NCBI GenBank assembly: GCA_024637035.1
Contig: JAGXFW010000015.1
Coordinates: 1 to 64,000, forward strand
Reading direction: 5' to 3'
Length of the DNA: 64,000 nucleotides
Source: Actinomycetes bacterium
Lineage (GTDB): Bacteria > Actinomycetota > Thermoleophilia > RBG-16-64-13
The position numbers and the translations under genes are program-made. The notes beneath the pieces were generated by a model. The model searched no databases. It saw only the letters and a program-made list of their open reading frames with translations, and was not told the DNA's origin. Below, one piece after another: positions 52,912-61,755 of this stretch. Each line of letters opens with the position of its first letter. The first letter of the stretch is position 1.

Positions 52912-53669
52912 CGGAAGTCCTTGCCCACGTGATCGAAATAGGTCTGCTCGAAGCCCGCCTTGTCGAGGGTGGCCACGTTCTCTCTGAACACGAGGCGGCC
53001 GCGCACCTGGATGGCCACCTCATCGCACATCTCAAGGCCTTGCTCGAGGTTGTGCGTTGTCAAGACGAGGGTCCGCTCGCCCGTGTGGAGCGTCTTCAGC
53101 ACGTCGCGCAGCATCCTCGATGCGTGCTGATCGAGCCCGGTATAGGGCTCATCGAGGAACATGATGTCGGGGTCGTGAAGAAGCGCCCTCGCGATGGAGA
53201 GCCGCTGCTGCATGCCCCTCGAGTACGTTCGCACGAGGTCGTCACGACGACCGCTCAGACCGACCTCCTCCAAGAGAGCCGTGATCCGGTCATCGAGATC
53301 GGGCACACGGTACATGCGTCCGAAGAACGTGAGGTTCTCGTTCGCGGTGAGGTTCGGGTACAGGTAGGTGTTGTGCGAGATGACTCCTACGCGCCGGCGC
53401 AGACGATCCGCCTGACCGGGGAGCGCGCATCCTCCCACTTCGACTTCACCTTGGGTCGGCCCGATCTGGGTCGAGAGCACCCTGATCAGAGTGGTCTTGC
53501 CGGCGCCGTTCGGCCCGAACACGGTGAGGAACCGCCCGGACTCCAGCTCCAAGTCGAGCCCACGGATCGCGGGAAAGTGGTCGAAGTACTTCCACAGACC
53601 CCTCACGCGGATGGCCGGCTGCCGACCTCCGGACACTTCGCCCGCGGAAGACCCGTCCCCGCCCGTCAC
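52899..53669 (-). CDS. ccmA: Cytochrome c maturation ABC ATPase CcmA
   Basis: 256 aa from GTG 53669, 17 bp after the preceding stop; a longer reading overlaps the zinc-ribbon gene. Walker A FGPNGAGKTTLIRVL, Q-loop VISHNTYL, signature YSRGMQQRLSIARA, Walker B IMFLDEPYTGLD, switch His LTTHN. Specificity as CcmA comes from its place before ccmB and ccmC. Confidence 0.92.
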   Translation of the reverse strand: MTGGDGSSAGEVSGGRQPAIRVRGLWKYFDHFPAIRGLDLELESGRFLTVFGPNGAGKTTLIRVLSTQIGPTQGEVEVGGCALPGQADRLRRRVGVISHNTYLYPNLTANENLTFFGRMYRVPDLDDRITALLEEVGLSGRRDDLVRTYSRGMQQRLSIARALLHDPDIMFLDEPYTGLDQHASRMLRDVLKTLHTGERTLVLTTHNLEQGLEMCDEVAIQVRGRLVFRENVATLDKAGFEQTYFDHVGKDFRWDS

Positions 53670-53686
53670 GTCGACGACCTGTGCCC

Positions 53687-54292
53687 TCAGTCCCGCACCT
53701 CCGCACCACAGCCTGCGCAGAACCGATGGTTCTCGGCTATGTCGCGCCCGCACTCGTCGCAGACCACTCCGTCGGAGTGGCCCGCGCCGGCAGCGGCCGA
53801 CGCTTCCTCCAGATCCACACCGCACGAGGCGCAGAAGCGCGAGCCGGGGGGATTCTCTCGACCGCAGTCGGCGCAGGTGGCGGTGGACGCGGCTGCGCCG
53901 GACGCAGCCTTGGCCGGCTTCGCCTCCGGGGCCGCGGCCGGACGGCTTGCCGCCTGGCGCTGGGCGCCTTTGCCGCGCCGCCGTGAATTGGGTCCGTCGG
54001 CGGGGGAGCCCTTCTCCGCTCCGTCGATCGCCTCGAGGATCTCGAGGGCGTCTTCACGGTACCGCGCATCGATCTCGGCGAAGTCTTTGTCGGAGAGCTT
54101 GCCCATCTTGAAGTCGAACTCCAACTCCTTCAGAGCCGAGTACGTGGACTCCTTCTTGCGAAGCAGGTCTCCCATCTCCTCCGAGAGTTCCTGTGGCTCG
54201 GGCTCGACGTCTTGCCCGCTCGTGACCAGCGGATAGCCGACGAACGCCACCACCGATAGGGCCAGGATCACCTGGATCAGCATCTCGAACAC
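53687..54292 (-). CDS. CcmI-like membrane protein with double zinc ribbon
   Basis: 201 aa, ATG 54292. N-terminal transmembrane helix (MFEMLIQVILALSVVAFVGYPLV), a helical segment LLRKKESTYSALKELEFDFKMGKLSDKDFAEIDARYREDALEIL that resembles the start of CcmI/CycH, an Ala/Pro-rich linker, then two zinc ribbons (CADCGRENPPGSRFCASCG; CDECGRDIAENHRFCAGCG). No TPR. Position between ccmH and ccmA suggests an apocytochrome-chaperoning or assembly role; the TPR part of CcmI may be supplied by the protein at 61.0-61.7 kb. Confidence 0.75.
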   Translation of the reverse strand: MFEMLIQVILALSVVAFVGYPLVTSGQDVEPEPQELSEEMGDLLRKKESTYSALKELEFDFKMGKLSDKDFAEIDARYREDALEILEAIDGAEKGSPADGPNSRRRGKGAQRQAASRPAAAPEAKPAKAASGAAASTATCADCGRENPPGSRFCASCGVDLEEASAAAGAGHSDGVVCDECGRDIAENHRFCAGCGAEVRD

Positions 54293-54365
54293 GTTCTACA
54301 TCACTCCTTCGCGCCGGTGACCGTCGAAGCCGCTTGTCTCACGTCTGGGCGGAGCCCGCCGGGGT

Positions 54366-54938
54366 TCAATCGAAATTCCGTAGTTCGTCTTCGAGTTTGC
54401 GCTTCAACTCCTCGGGTGCGAGATCGACGTCGCGCGTCGGCACCAGTTCCGCATCCGCACCATCGCGTCGGGCCCACACTCCGATAAGGAAGTACATCGC
54501 GACAGCTCCGATGATGAGCGCCGCGAACGGCAAGACCCACGCCAAAAGGTTGAAACCTCGCTTGGTCGGCGCGGCGAGCACCTGTTCGCCGAACTCGTCG
54601 ACGTAATACTTCACGAGCGCCTCCGGCGACTGCCCGGCCTCCAACTGCTGCTTGATGTACTGCTTGGCCGGGATGCCCCAGCCGCAGTCCTGGTGGGGGC
54701 ACTCCGTGAGCACGGCGGCACACCCGCACTGGCAGGTCAGCTTATCGGACACGCTCGACACCGGCGGAACGGCGGCGAAGGCGGGCACGGCGATGAACAG
54801 CAACACTGCGAATGCGATGATCGCAGCCCCGAGCAAAGCCGCCGGCCAGGGAAACGTCGGCTGCGCGGCCACCTTGGCAACAGCCGGTTTGACGGTGGCA
54901 CGCACCACACGGCGCCTATGACGCAGACTAGATCTCAT
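54366..54938 (-). CDS. ccmH: CcmH/CycL-type thiol oxidoreductase
   Basis: 190 aa, overlapping ccmF by 11 bp. Signal/membrane helix at 33-56, then DKLTC69QC71GC73AAVLTEC80PHQDC85GWG, Cys-rich relative of the LRCxxCQ motif, the three-helix CcmH body (AKQYIKQQLEAGQSPEALVKYYVDEFGEQVLAAP) and a second transmembrane helix, then an acidic cytosolic tail (LAPEELKRKLEDELRNFD). It keeps apocytochrome CxxCH thiols reduced for heme attachment with CcmF. The CQCGC form differs from the classical LRCxxC. Confidence 0.9.
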   Translation of the reverse strand: MRSSLRHRRRVVRATVKPAVAKVAAQPTFPWPAALLGAAIIAFAVLLFIAVPAFAAVPPVSSVSDKLTCQCGCAAVLTECPHQDCGWGIPAKQYIKQQLEAGQSPEALVKYYVDEFGEQVLAAPTKRGFNLLAWVLPFAALIIGAVAMYFLIGVWARRDGADAELVPTRDVDLAPEELKRKLEDELRNFD

Positions 54939-56931
54939 GGAGCCTCACCTGTCTTTCGTAGCGAGCCGCCAGACGCTTCGCGTCGCGCTTGTCTGGCCAG
55001 ATTGCGATGATGCCGCCGAGGACCATGACGAACCCGCCGATCCACAACCAGCTCACCAGCGGGTTGATGCGAACGTCGACGTTGGCCTCGCCGGTCTCAG
55101 CCGAGTACTCGAGCAGCGACACGTACACGTCGCGGGCGAGAGTGACGTTGCGATCCACCCTGGTCCACGGCTGGTCCTTTGCGAAATAGTACTCTTTCGA
55201 CGGGGCCACGGTGCCGAGGAACCGCCCGCCTTGGGTCACGGTGAACGTGACACGACCTACGCTCTTCTCATTGGTATCGTACGAGTCGAAGCTGTCGTAC
55301 GTGACCTCGTAGCCACCTACCTCGATGGACTCGCCCTTCGTGATGGTCGCCGATAGCTCCTGCTTGAACGCGTACGATCCCGTCACTCCGAAGAGCAGGA
55401 AGATGACCCCGATGTGCACGATGTAGCCGCCGTAGCGCCTCTTGTTGCGCCAGATGAGCGAACCGAGTGCCTTGACGAGGTTCTCCCCCGTCATCTCCCG
55501 GCGTACCCATGCGCCACGGACGAACTCCATGAGGACCGTCGTCACGACGAATGCGCAGAGCGTGAAGCTGATGAGCGCATACGTATGGCGCATGCCGGTG
55601 ACGATCAGGACCGCCAGCACGACGATGGCCGCGATGGTCGGCACCATGATGTTCTTGCCGAGATTCGCCAGCGTAGCGCGACGCCAGGCGATCAAGGGGC
55701 AGATGCCCGTGATGAACATCAGGACCAACCCGATCGGCGCCATCACCTGGTCGAAGAACGGTGGGCCCACGGTCACCTTGTTGCCGGTGGCCGCCTCACT
55801 GATGATCGGGAACAACACGCCCCAGAGTACGGTGACGGCCATGCCCACCAGCAGAAGGTTGTTGAGCAAGAAGGTCGATTCACGGGAGACGAAGCTGTCG
55901 AGCTCGTTTCGAGATTTCAGCATGTCGAGACGGCTGAAAAGCAGGTTAAGCGAGAACACAAGGATCAGCCCCAAGAAGCCGAGGAAGAACGGGCCGAGGC
56001 TGCTCTGGCCGAAGCTGTGCACCGAACTGATGATGCCCGAGCGGGTGAGGAACGTGCCGAAGATGGTGAGCGAGAAAGTGAACACCACGAGCACGATGTT
56101 CCACACCTTCAGCATGTCCTTCTTCTCTTGGATCATGACGGAGTGCAGGAAGGCCGTCCCTGTGACCCAGGGCATGAAGGAGGCGTTCTCCACCGGATCC
56201 CAGGCCCAGTATCCCCCCCAGCCGAGGGTCACGTAAGCCCACCACGCCCCCATGATGTTGCCGATGGTGAGGAATATCCAGGCAAAGATGGTCCAACGCC
56301 GCGTCGAGCGGATCCAGAAGTCGCCCAGCCTGCGGGTGATGAGGGCGGCCATCGCGAAAGCGTACGGGATCGCAAAGCCAACGTAGCCCAGGTAGAGGGT
56401 CACGGGATGCACCACCATCCCCGGGTTCTCCAGCATCGGGTTCAGACCCGAGCCATTGTCGGGAAAGACACCGGCGGGCACCGTCGCGAAAGGATTCGAC
56501 CCGCGGGATACGGTCATGATGAGCGCGAAGAAGAGCGCGACGGCCATCAGGATCGAGATCACATACGGCAGGATCTCCCTGTTCTTGACCCGGTTCTGCC
56601 ACACGACCACGGCCGAGAACGCGCCCAAGATCACCAGCCACAACAGCATCGACCCCGAGTTGCCGGCCCAGAACGCCGACAGCGTGTAGAACCACGAGAG
56701 GTCGTTCGACGTGTAACTGTAGACGTACTCGTTCGTGTAGTCGCGGGTCATCAGCGCGTATACCAGCGCCGCGGAGGCCACCGCCGAGGCTGCGGCCAGC
56801 GCATACACGCTCCGCTCTGCGCTCCTCATCCAGCCGCGACTCCCGGTGCGCACCGCGACCAGCGGAGCGACCAGCCCGAAGGCCGAGACGACAACAGTTA
56901 GCAACAGCGCCGAGTAGCCGATCTGATTCAT
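54928..56931 (-). CDS. ccmF: Cytochrome c heme lyase subunit CcmF
   Basis: 667 aa from ATG 56931, about 13-15 transmembrane helices. The WWD heme motif is WGGYWAWDPVENASFMPW; axial His regions are PGMVVHPVTLYLGYVG, GTAFLHSVM and RRYGGYIVHIGVIF. The C-terminal outer domain and final helix are typical. It accepts heme from CcmE and joins it to apocytochromes together with CcmH. Confidence 0.96.
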   Translation of the reverse strand: MNQIGYSALLLTVVVSAFGLVAPLVAVRTGSRGWMRSAERSVYALAAASAVASAALVYALMTRDYTNEYVYSYTSNDLSWFYTLSAFWAGNSGSMLLWLVILGAFSAVVVWQNRVKNREILPYVISILMAVALFFALIMTVSRGSNPFATVPAGVFPDNGSGLNPMLENPGMVVHPVTLYLGYVGFAIPYAFAMAALITRRLGDFWIRSTRRWTIFAWIFLTIGNIMGAWWAYVTLGWGGYWAWDPVENASFMPWVTGTAFLHSVMIQEKKDMLKVWNIVLVVFTFSLTIFGTFLTRSGIISSVHSFGQSSLGPFFLGFLGLILVFSLNLLFSRLDMLKSRNELDSFVSRESTFLLNNLLLVGMAVTVLWGVLFPIISEAATGNKVTVGPPFFDQVMAPIGLVLMFITGICPLIAWRRATLANLGKNIMVPTIAAIVVLAVLIVTGMRHTYALISFTLCAFVVTTVLMEFVRGAWVRREMTGENLVKALGSLIWRNKRRYGGYIVHIGVIFLLFGVTGSYAFKQELSATITKGESIEVGGYEVTYDSFDSYDTNEKSVGRVTFTVTQGGRFLGTVAPSKEYYFAKDQPWTRVDRNVTLARDVYVSLLEYSAETGEANVDVRINPLVSWLWIGGFVMVLGGIIAIWPDKRDAKRLAARYERQVRLHEI

Positions 56932-57067
56932 ATAGGTCGATCCTCCGTGCCTCTCACATGCCGCCGGGATGCGGCGGCGTCAGCCAGTGATTCCAGGTGC
57001 GTGTCGCCCGGGAACCGATGCTCCCGTCAGATGCGGATCGTGGTCGAAGCGCACCCGGACGATCCGC

Positions 57068-57490
57068 CTATTTGCCGTCAGCCGCGCTCTCCTCGCTCTC
57101 GTACTTGCTCGGGCACTTCGCCATGAGAAAGTCGGCGGCGAAGGTACCGTCTTTGAGGAAGTCTCCCTCCACAACGACCTCTACAGGCTGGTTCGGGTCG
57201 TCCACGAACGTGTCGGGCACTGCACCCGTGTACTTCACGAAGAGCGTGTTCTGCGTGGCTTCCTTGTCGTAGATCTCAAACTCGATGGGCTCGCCCACTC
57301 CAGCCTTGACAAGGGTGCCGCTCACCAGGTCGCCCGCCACACGCACGTTCTCTGACTCGCCTTTGGTGGCCAGTTCCGTGACGGTGTAGTAGTACACCAT
57401 GTTCTCGCGGACCGCGAAGAAGGCCAGAGTGGCAATCGCCCCGACGATCACGATGCCGCCTACCAGGAACTTCAGCTTTTTTGATCTCAT
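57068..57490 (-). CDS. ccmE: Heme chaperone CcmE, cysteine (CxxxY) type
   Basis: 140 aa, ATG 57490. Transmembrane anchor at 8-27 and the OB-fold domain (YYYTVTELATKGESENVRVAGDLV...VVVEGDFLKDGTFAADFLMAKC126PSKY130ESE). Classical CcmE binds heme through His in HDENY; here the site is CPSKY, the CxxxY variant known from archaea and Desulfovibrio (system I*). It carries heme from CcmC to CcmF. The 136 bp to ccmF hold no other gene. Confidence 0.93.
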   Translation of the reverse strand: MRSKKLKFLVGGIVIVGAIATLAFFAVRENMVYYYTVTELATKGESENVRVAGDLVSGTLVKAGVGEPIEFEIYDKEATQNTLFVKYTGAVPDTFVDDPNQPVEVVVEGDFLKDGTFAADFLMAKCPSKYESEESAADGK

Positions 57491-57565
57491 GTGACTACCC
57501 TTTCCGGGGATGACCGCGATCGGCCGGCGATCTCGTGGGGTATTGCGAAACGAGGAGTGGAGAGC

Positions 57566-58027
57566 TCAATAGAGGACCCTTTCGAGACCTGCTCCACCGA
57601 GGACATCGGTGGTGAGTTTCTCAGCGAAGAGCTTGTCGGGGCATCTTACCAGAACCTCCACAGCCTCGAAGGGACGACCCGGCTCCATGGAACCGGTGGC
57701 CACGATGTGCTCGTACGAGCGAAGTCGATCGGGGAAAGCACCCGAGTAGGCGATGTCGAGAGTGGCTCCTGAATCATCGCGTATGGCGAATGTAGCCGTG
57801 TCGCCCACCTGGTTGAGACTCTCGGGCACCACTTGCCCACCCACACGAACGTTGGCGACCGCTCCGGCCTGTTGGAGCTCCCCCACCGTCATGTAGAAGT
57901 CGCCACCCACGGTCAGATAGAGCACCAGCCAGGCGGCAACGAATACGAGCACCACCGCACCCGCGATCATCTTCCACCTGCGCCTCGAACCGGCCACCGC
58001 CGAGGGTGCCGACACCGAATCCGTCAC
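57566..58027 (-). CDS. ccmE2: Second CcmE-like heme chaperone with CPDKL motif
   Basis: 153 aa from ATG 58027. Same plan as the neighbouring CcmE: anchor at 18-40, OB fold (FYMTVGELQQAGAVANVRVGGQVVPESL, ATLDIAYSGAFPDRL, EPGRPFEAVEVLVRC129PDKLF134AEK). The Cys is kept, but the Tyr of CxxxY is Leu133, with Phe134 next. It may be a heme carrier with a different partner, a transfer intermediate, or a non-heme paralogue. Similarity to ccmE suggests an old duplication. Confidence 0.85.
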   Translation of the reverse strand: MTDSVSAPSAVAGSRRRWKMIAGAVVLVFVAAWLVLYLTVGGDFYMTVGELQQAGAVANVRVGGQVVPESLNQVGDTATFAIRDDSGATLDIAYSGAFPDRLRSYEHIVATGSMEPGRPFEAVEVLVRCPDKLFAEKLTTDVLGGAGLERVLY

Positions 58028-58089
58028 GAGACCCGCTCCTTCACTGATCCGCCTTCACACGTCTGGCTTCAAGCTTCATGTCGTCATTC

Positions 58090-58641
58090 TCACTGCAGCG
58101 CCAGGGCGGAGGCGACCAGCTCGCCTAGGCCGTCCTCGGCCAGCGGGGCGTCGATCCCCAACCAATAGAGGTAGACACCCGACCGAAAGTAGTAGTGAAC
58201 CTGCCCCATGCCTTCGAGCCGATATGCCGGTACGTCCTGCATCTCAATCGGCATAGGCTGAGAAAAAGGTGAGTCTCCCTCCATGATGCGATCGGTCATG
58301 CGCACCATGAGGTCCTCGGCGTCGATCTCTCGCACCGACTTACTGACCCACACGGTCGCCCGCCCACCGCCCTCGTATTCGGCCACCCATGCCGCGTCGA
58401 ACCCCTCGCCGAGAGACGTGCCGTGGAGTTCCTCCACCGAGACGAGCCCTTGCTCGCCACTCAGCTCGGCCACACGAGGCAGACGGGCGAGCACCTGCGG
58501 CAGGGGCGAACCACCTGTCTCAGCTACCACGTTCGGCGCACCGGCGGGATGCGGATCGAGCACGTTGGTCCAGAAGGACCACACCCCCAGAGCCGCAACT
58601 ACTACCAGCGCGAGAGCGGTGAGCACGGGACGCGTCTTCAT
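58090..58641 (-). CDS. Membrane-anchored extracytoplasmic protein of unknown function, first gene of ccm operon
   Basis: 183 aa, ATG 58641. N-terminal signal anchor (LTALALVVVAALGVWSFW), no lipobox. The outside domain (GRATVWVSKSVREIDAEDLMVRMTDRIMEGDSPF; YRLEGMGQVHYYFRSGVYLYWLGIDAP) has an alpha/beta look but I recognise no family and see no cysteine or heme motif. It is the first gene behind the double BlaI operator and is followed after 62 bp by ccmE2, so a part in cytochrome c biogenesis is likely. Confidence 0.7.
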   Translation of the reverse strand: MKTRPVLTALALVVVAALGVWSFWTNVLDPHPAGAPNVVAETGGSPLPQVLARLPRVAELSGEQGLVSVEELHGTSLGEGFDAAWVAEYEGGGRATVWVSKSVREIDAEDLMVRMTDRIMEGDSPFSQPMPIEMQDVPAYRLEGMGQVHYYFRSGVYLYWLGIDAPLAEDGLGELVASALALQ

Positions 58642-58744
58642 ACAGGTAGTCGACCTCTGAGTGCCAACGCGGTTATCTCCAATACGAGCGCTCGAGCATG
58701 CTCGACGGCGCTTGTGAACGCGGGCGCTTTCTCCTGCGGCATCA

Positions 58745-58784
58745 TACTACGCAGCGTAGTACAAAGCAACTACGACACGTAGTA
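58745..58784. promoter_or_regulatory. Double BlaI-type operator, sites C1 and C2 (ccm operon)
   Basis: C1 (58745-58761) is TACTAC-GCAGC-GTAGTA; C2 (58768-58784) is AACTAC-GACAC-GTAGTA. Centres are 23 bp apart, about two helical turns. On the minus strand a promoter TTGCTT-17 bp-TATGAT lies across C1, about 100 bp before the first gene of the ccm operon. Confidence 0.85.
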
Positions 58785-58834
58785 GATGCTGATCACCGGC
58801 CAGGAACGTCACGACGCCGCGGGGCCGCGGGCCG

Positions 58835-59989
58835 TCAGGATTCCCGCGGATGACCGCAGGCCGGGCAGAACCGGTCCTTCTTCTGCAGTCGACCGCCGCA
58901 CTCAGTACAGAAGCGGGCAGGTCCGCCGGCGTCTCCGCTCGAACCCTGGCTGCCAGACGCGCGCGTGCCCGCCTGCCTATCCGACCGCGAAGCCTCCTTT
59001 GTGCCGCCCTTGCCCGCTCGCGCAGCGGTGCCCTTGCCGGCGGGCGCGGCCTCACGACGCCCAAACAGGCGATACGCGACCATCCCGGCCACGACGAGAA
59101 CGATGCCGGCGAGCATCAGCAGGAGCAGGTTGCTGTTCGTGGTCTGTGCCGGGTCACTTGTGCTCGAGCCTGATGAGAACGAAGGGTCGGCACTCGTCTT
59201 CGTGTACGAGACCTGCACGGCGACCATCTCACCCGCCTTGATTGCCGGGAAATCGCCGAAGAAGTAGGTCAAACCCTGCGAGTCGGTGGACGATTGCGAG
59301 AGGTCCGGGTCAGACGCGAAGGCAGACGCGCCCAGAGGTTGTTGCACGCCGAAAGAAAGGGACCCGGCATCGGCGGGAGCCTGGAACACCACGGGGAACG
59401 ACTTCTGCCCCGGGGCACCGATGCCCGGGTCGTAGTAGTACTCGAGCCGCAGTACCGGACGCTTGGGCACAGTCACGGTCACGAGATCCATCACCTCGCC
59501 CGGCGTCTGAACGGGCGCGCCGAGCGTGTAGTCGAAGCCGCCGGTCTCGGTGATCTCCGCCAGACCCGCGAGCCTCGCGCCTTTCGGGATGTAGAAGCTG
59601 AACGTGTAGGGGAACACCGTGGTGGCCGGCAGAGTCACGTCGACGAGAACCAGCACGTCGTCAGAGTCGTATTCGGGCCAGAACTGCACACCCAGCTGCG
59701 TGGCCACAAGGCCGGGGTTCACGGGTTCGTAGCCCTCAGGCGCCGGGGTGACGCCGAGTCCTCCTGCCGCTTCCCCCACAGCTGAACTCGTCTCGCCGGT
59801 CGTACCCACGGTCGATGCAGTGGTCGCCGGAGCGGTCGAATCGCCCGTCGTCGCTGAGGTCGTGGTGGTCTCCTCGGCCGCCGCCGGCCGCACCGCCACG
59901 ATCGCCAACAGGATCAGCGAGGCCGCCACCAGTATCGCGAGATACGGGACTGCGCGTTGACGTATCGGTGAAGTCATGCCGAGAACCAT
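58835..59989 (-). CDS. Secreted/membrane protein with C-terminal zinc ribbon
   Basis: 384 aa; start ATG 59989 with AGGAG 8 nt upstream. Signal peptide about 10-35, Thr/Ala-rich linker, a beta-rich outside domain (VFPYTFSFYIPKGARLAGLAEI; KRPVLRLEYYYDPGIGAPGQKSFPVVFQAP), a transmembrane helix (NLLLLMLAGIVLVVAGMVAYRLFG), then a basic linker and a cytosolic zinc ribbon FCTECGGRLQKKDRFCPACG. No family recognised for the outside domain. Last gene of TPR-lgt-this unit. Confidence 0.7.
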   Translation of the reverse strand: MVLGMTSPIRQRAVPYLAILVAASLILLAIVAVRPAAAEETTTTSATTGDSTAPATTASTVGTTGETSSAVGEAAGGLGVTPAPEGYEPVNPGLVATQLGVQFWPEYDSDDVLVLVDVTLPATTVFPYTFSFYIPKGARLAGLAEITETGGFDYTLGAPVQTPGEVMDLVTVTVPKRPVLRLEYYYDPGIGAPGQKSFPVVFQAPADAGSLSFGVQQPLGASAFASDPDLSQSSTDSQGLTYFFGDFPAIKAGEMVAVQVSYTKTSADPSFSSGSSTSDPAQTTNSNLLLLMLAGIVLVVAGMVAYRLFGRREAAPAGKGTAARAGKGGTKEASRSDRQAGTRASGSQGSSGDAGGPARFCTECGGRLQKKDRFCPACGHPRES

Positions 59990-60053
59990 CTGGACCACTC
60001 CTGAAAGTTGGTGTTTCGTTGCATTGCCGGCGACACGGCGGCCCATCTGCAGA

Positions 60054-60941
60054 CTACCGTCGCGCCCGTTTCGGCTTCTTCTTGCCCTTCGCGGCACCCA
60101 TCTTGGTGCCCGTCGTCTTGGATCCTGCCGCCTTCGAGCTGCCCGTTTTCGAGCCACTCGCCTTCGAGCCCCGGCTCTTCACAGTACTGCCGCCCACGAC
60201 GGCAAGGCCGGCCGGATGCGACTCGAGCCACCACACGCCGGCGATACCGGCCACCATGAGGGCCACGCTGATCAGCTGGGCCTGCGTGAGGCCCAGAAGC
60301 ACGTCGTCATTGGTGCGTACGAACTCCACGATGAACCGTTCGACCCCGGCCAAACCTACATACGACCAGAACAAGGCGCCGGCCCTCTTGAGTCGGGGGG
60401 CAAGCACCCACAGCAATAGGCCCACGATGATGAGCGACATGAGGCTCTCGTAGATCTGAGTGGGATGAACCAGAAGATCGGTGGGCGGAGTGCCCTGTGG
60501 GAACGACATGGCCCAGGGCAAGCTCGTGGGCACACCGTAGTCGTCGCCGTTCAGCAGACATCCCACCCGCCCGATGACATAGCCCGCAGCGAGAGCCGGA
60601 GCTGCCGCGTCGGCTATGAGAGCAGTTCGCGACTTCGACCGCACCGCGACCACCGTGCAGGCAAACGCACCCCCGAACAGCCCGCCGTACCAGATCAGGC
60701 CCGATCCGCTGAACGCCGCTTGGCTGAACTGATCGGGATGCACGATCAGATAGCGCACCTTGGCGCCTACGACGCCGCCGACGATCGCGGCGATCAGAAA
60801 GGAGTACGCGAGCTCTGGGTCTATGCCCCGACGCTTGAACTGCCAGGCGGCTACCGCTCCAGAGACCAGAAAGGCCAGTGACAACATCGCCCCGAAGGAG
60901 TGTATGGTCACCGGCCCTATGCTGAAGAGATCAGGATACAA
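60054..60941 (-). CDS. lgt: Prolipoprotein diacylglyceryl transferase
   Basis: 295 aa, seven transmembrane helices. SGLIWYGGLFGGAF, GYVIGRVGCLLNGDDYG (the Lgt signature with catalytic Arg), HPTQIYESL and GVERFIVEFVR are the conserved motifs. It transfers diacylglycerol to lipobox cysteines; at least five lipoprotein genes lie in this window. The last 45 residues are Lys/Gly/Ser repeats (SKASGSKTGSSKAAGSKTTG), an unusual basic cytosolic tail. Confidence 0.95.
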   Translation of the reverse strand: MYPDLFSIGPVTIHSFGAMLSLAFLVSGAVAAWQFKRRGIDPELAYSFLIAAIVGGVVGAKVRYLIVHPDQFSQAAFSGSGLIWYGGLFGGAFACTVVAVRSKSRTALIADAAAPALAAGYVIGRVGCLLNGDDYGVPTSLPWAMSFPQGTPPTDLLVHPTQIYESLMSLIIVGLLLWVLAPRLKRAGALFWSYVGLAGVERFIVEFVRTNDDVLLGLTQAQLISVALMVAGIAGVWWLESHPAGLAVVGGSTVKSRGSKASGSKTGSSKAAGSKTTGTKMGAAKGKKKPKRARR

Positions 60942-61007
60942 GCGCTACTCTCCCGTCGCGACCCACGTGGCCGACGAGGCTCACGAGGGCCGGCTGGTCG
61001 GAGCAGA

Positions 61008-61691
61008 TCATTGGGTGGTGGTAGCCGTGGTCCCCGTGGTCTCGGCGCCGTGCGGGCTGCTGCCCGCGGCCTCCGTCTGACCCATGAGATCGACGAACTG
61101 CTTTGCCATCTCGCCCAGCTCGCTGAGCGGGTTGACTTCCACCACCTTCGCCCAGGTTTCCTTCGCCTTGTCGCGCTGGTCCGTGGAGAAGTAGACCACC
61201 GCGAGATCGTACAGAGCCACCTGCGAGTCGGGGGACTCGGCGATGGCGGCTTCGAGCTTCTTCTGGGCCCCGGCGGTGTCGCCGTTCACGAAATCGACCA
61301 TCGCCAGGCCGGCCTTCGCCTCAGCGCTCCCTGCATCTATCGCCAGAGCTTCGTTCAGCACTCGGGTCGCGTCGTCCACGCGGTTCGCCTGCAGATACGC
61401 GTCTCCGAGCGCCAGGACCGCTGTCAGATCGGTCTTGTCGGCCTCATAGGCGGCCTCAGCTTCGGCCACGAGGGTCTCGAGAGAAGCGTCCGTACCGGTG
61501 GCACTCGAGCCGTCACCCAAGTCTGGATGTCCCTCGGGTACGGTCGCGTCAGAAGGGATTGCAGGGGCGGATCCAAGAGTGGTCGCGCTGGTCCCGCCGT
61601 CGTTCCCGCCACTGAGGTTGGGGACCACGACGATGAGGCCGACCACGACCACGGCCGCCACGATGATCGCGACAAGGTAGTTCCTGTTCAT
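61008..61691 (-). CDS. Membrane-anchored TPR protein
   Basis: 227 aa; ATG 61691 with AAGGAAG upstream. Transmembrane anchor at 5-25, Ser/Thr/Gly-rich linker, then TPR units from about residue 72 to 200 (LAEAEAAYEADKTDLTAVLALGDAYLQANRVDDATRVLNEALAIDAGSAEAKAGLA...), similar to the TPR part of CcmI/NrfG. It could hold apocytochromes for CcmF/CcmH, supported by the shared operator type. Stop is 66 bp before lgt. Confidence 0.78.
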   Translation of the reverse strand: MNRNYLVAIIVAAVVVVGLIVVVPNLSGGNDGGTSATTLGSAPAIPSDATVPEGHPDLGDGSSATGTDASLETLVAEAEAAYEADKTDLTAVLALGDAYLQANRVDDATRVLNEALAIDAGSAEAKAGLAMVDFVNGDTAGAQKKLEAAIAESPDSQVALYDLAVVYFSTDQRDKAKETWAKVVEVNPLSELGEMAKQFVDLMGQTEAAGSSPHGAETTGTTATTTQ

Positions 61692-61755
61692 CCGTGCGCT
61701 TCCTTTCGACCGTCCGATTATCCGCTGTGCCGTCACTGGAGAAGTCGAAACGGCA

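Noticed and set aside
55414-56901. Plus-strand 495-residue open frame opposite ccmF
   Set aside because: Its extreme His/Glu/Arg content is what the complement of a hydrophobic membrane protein gives; CcmF is unambiguous.
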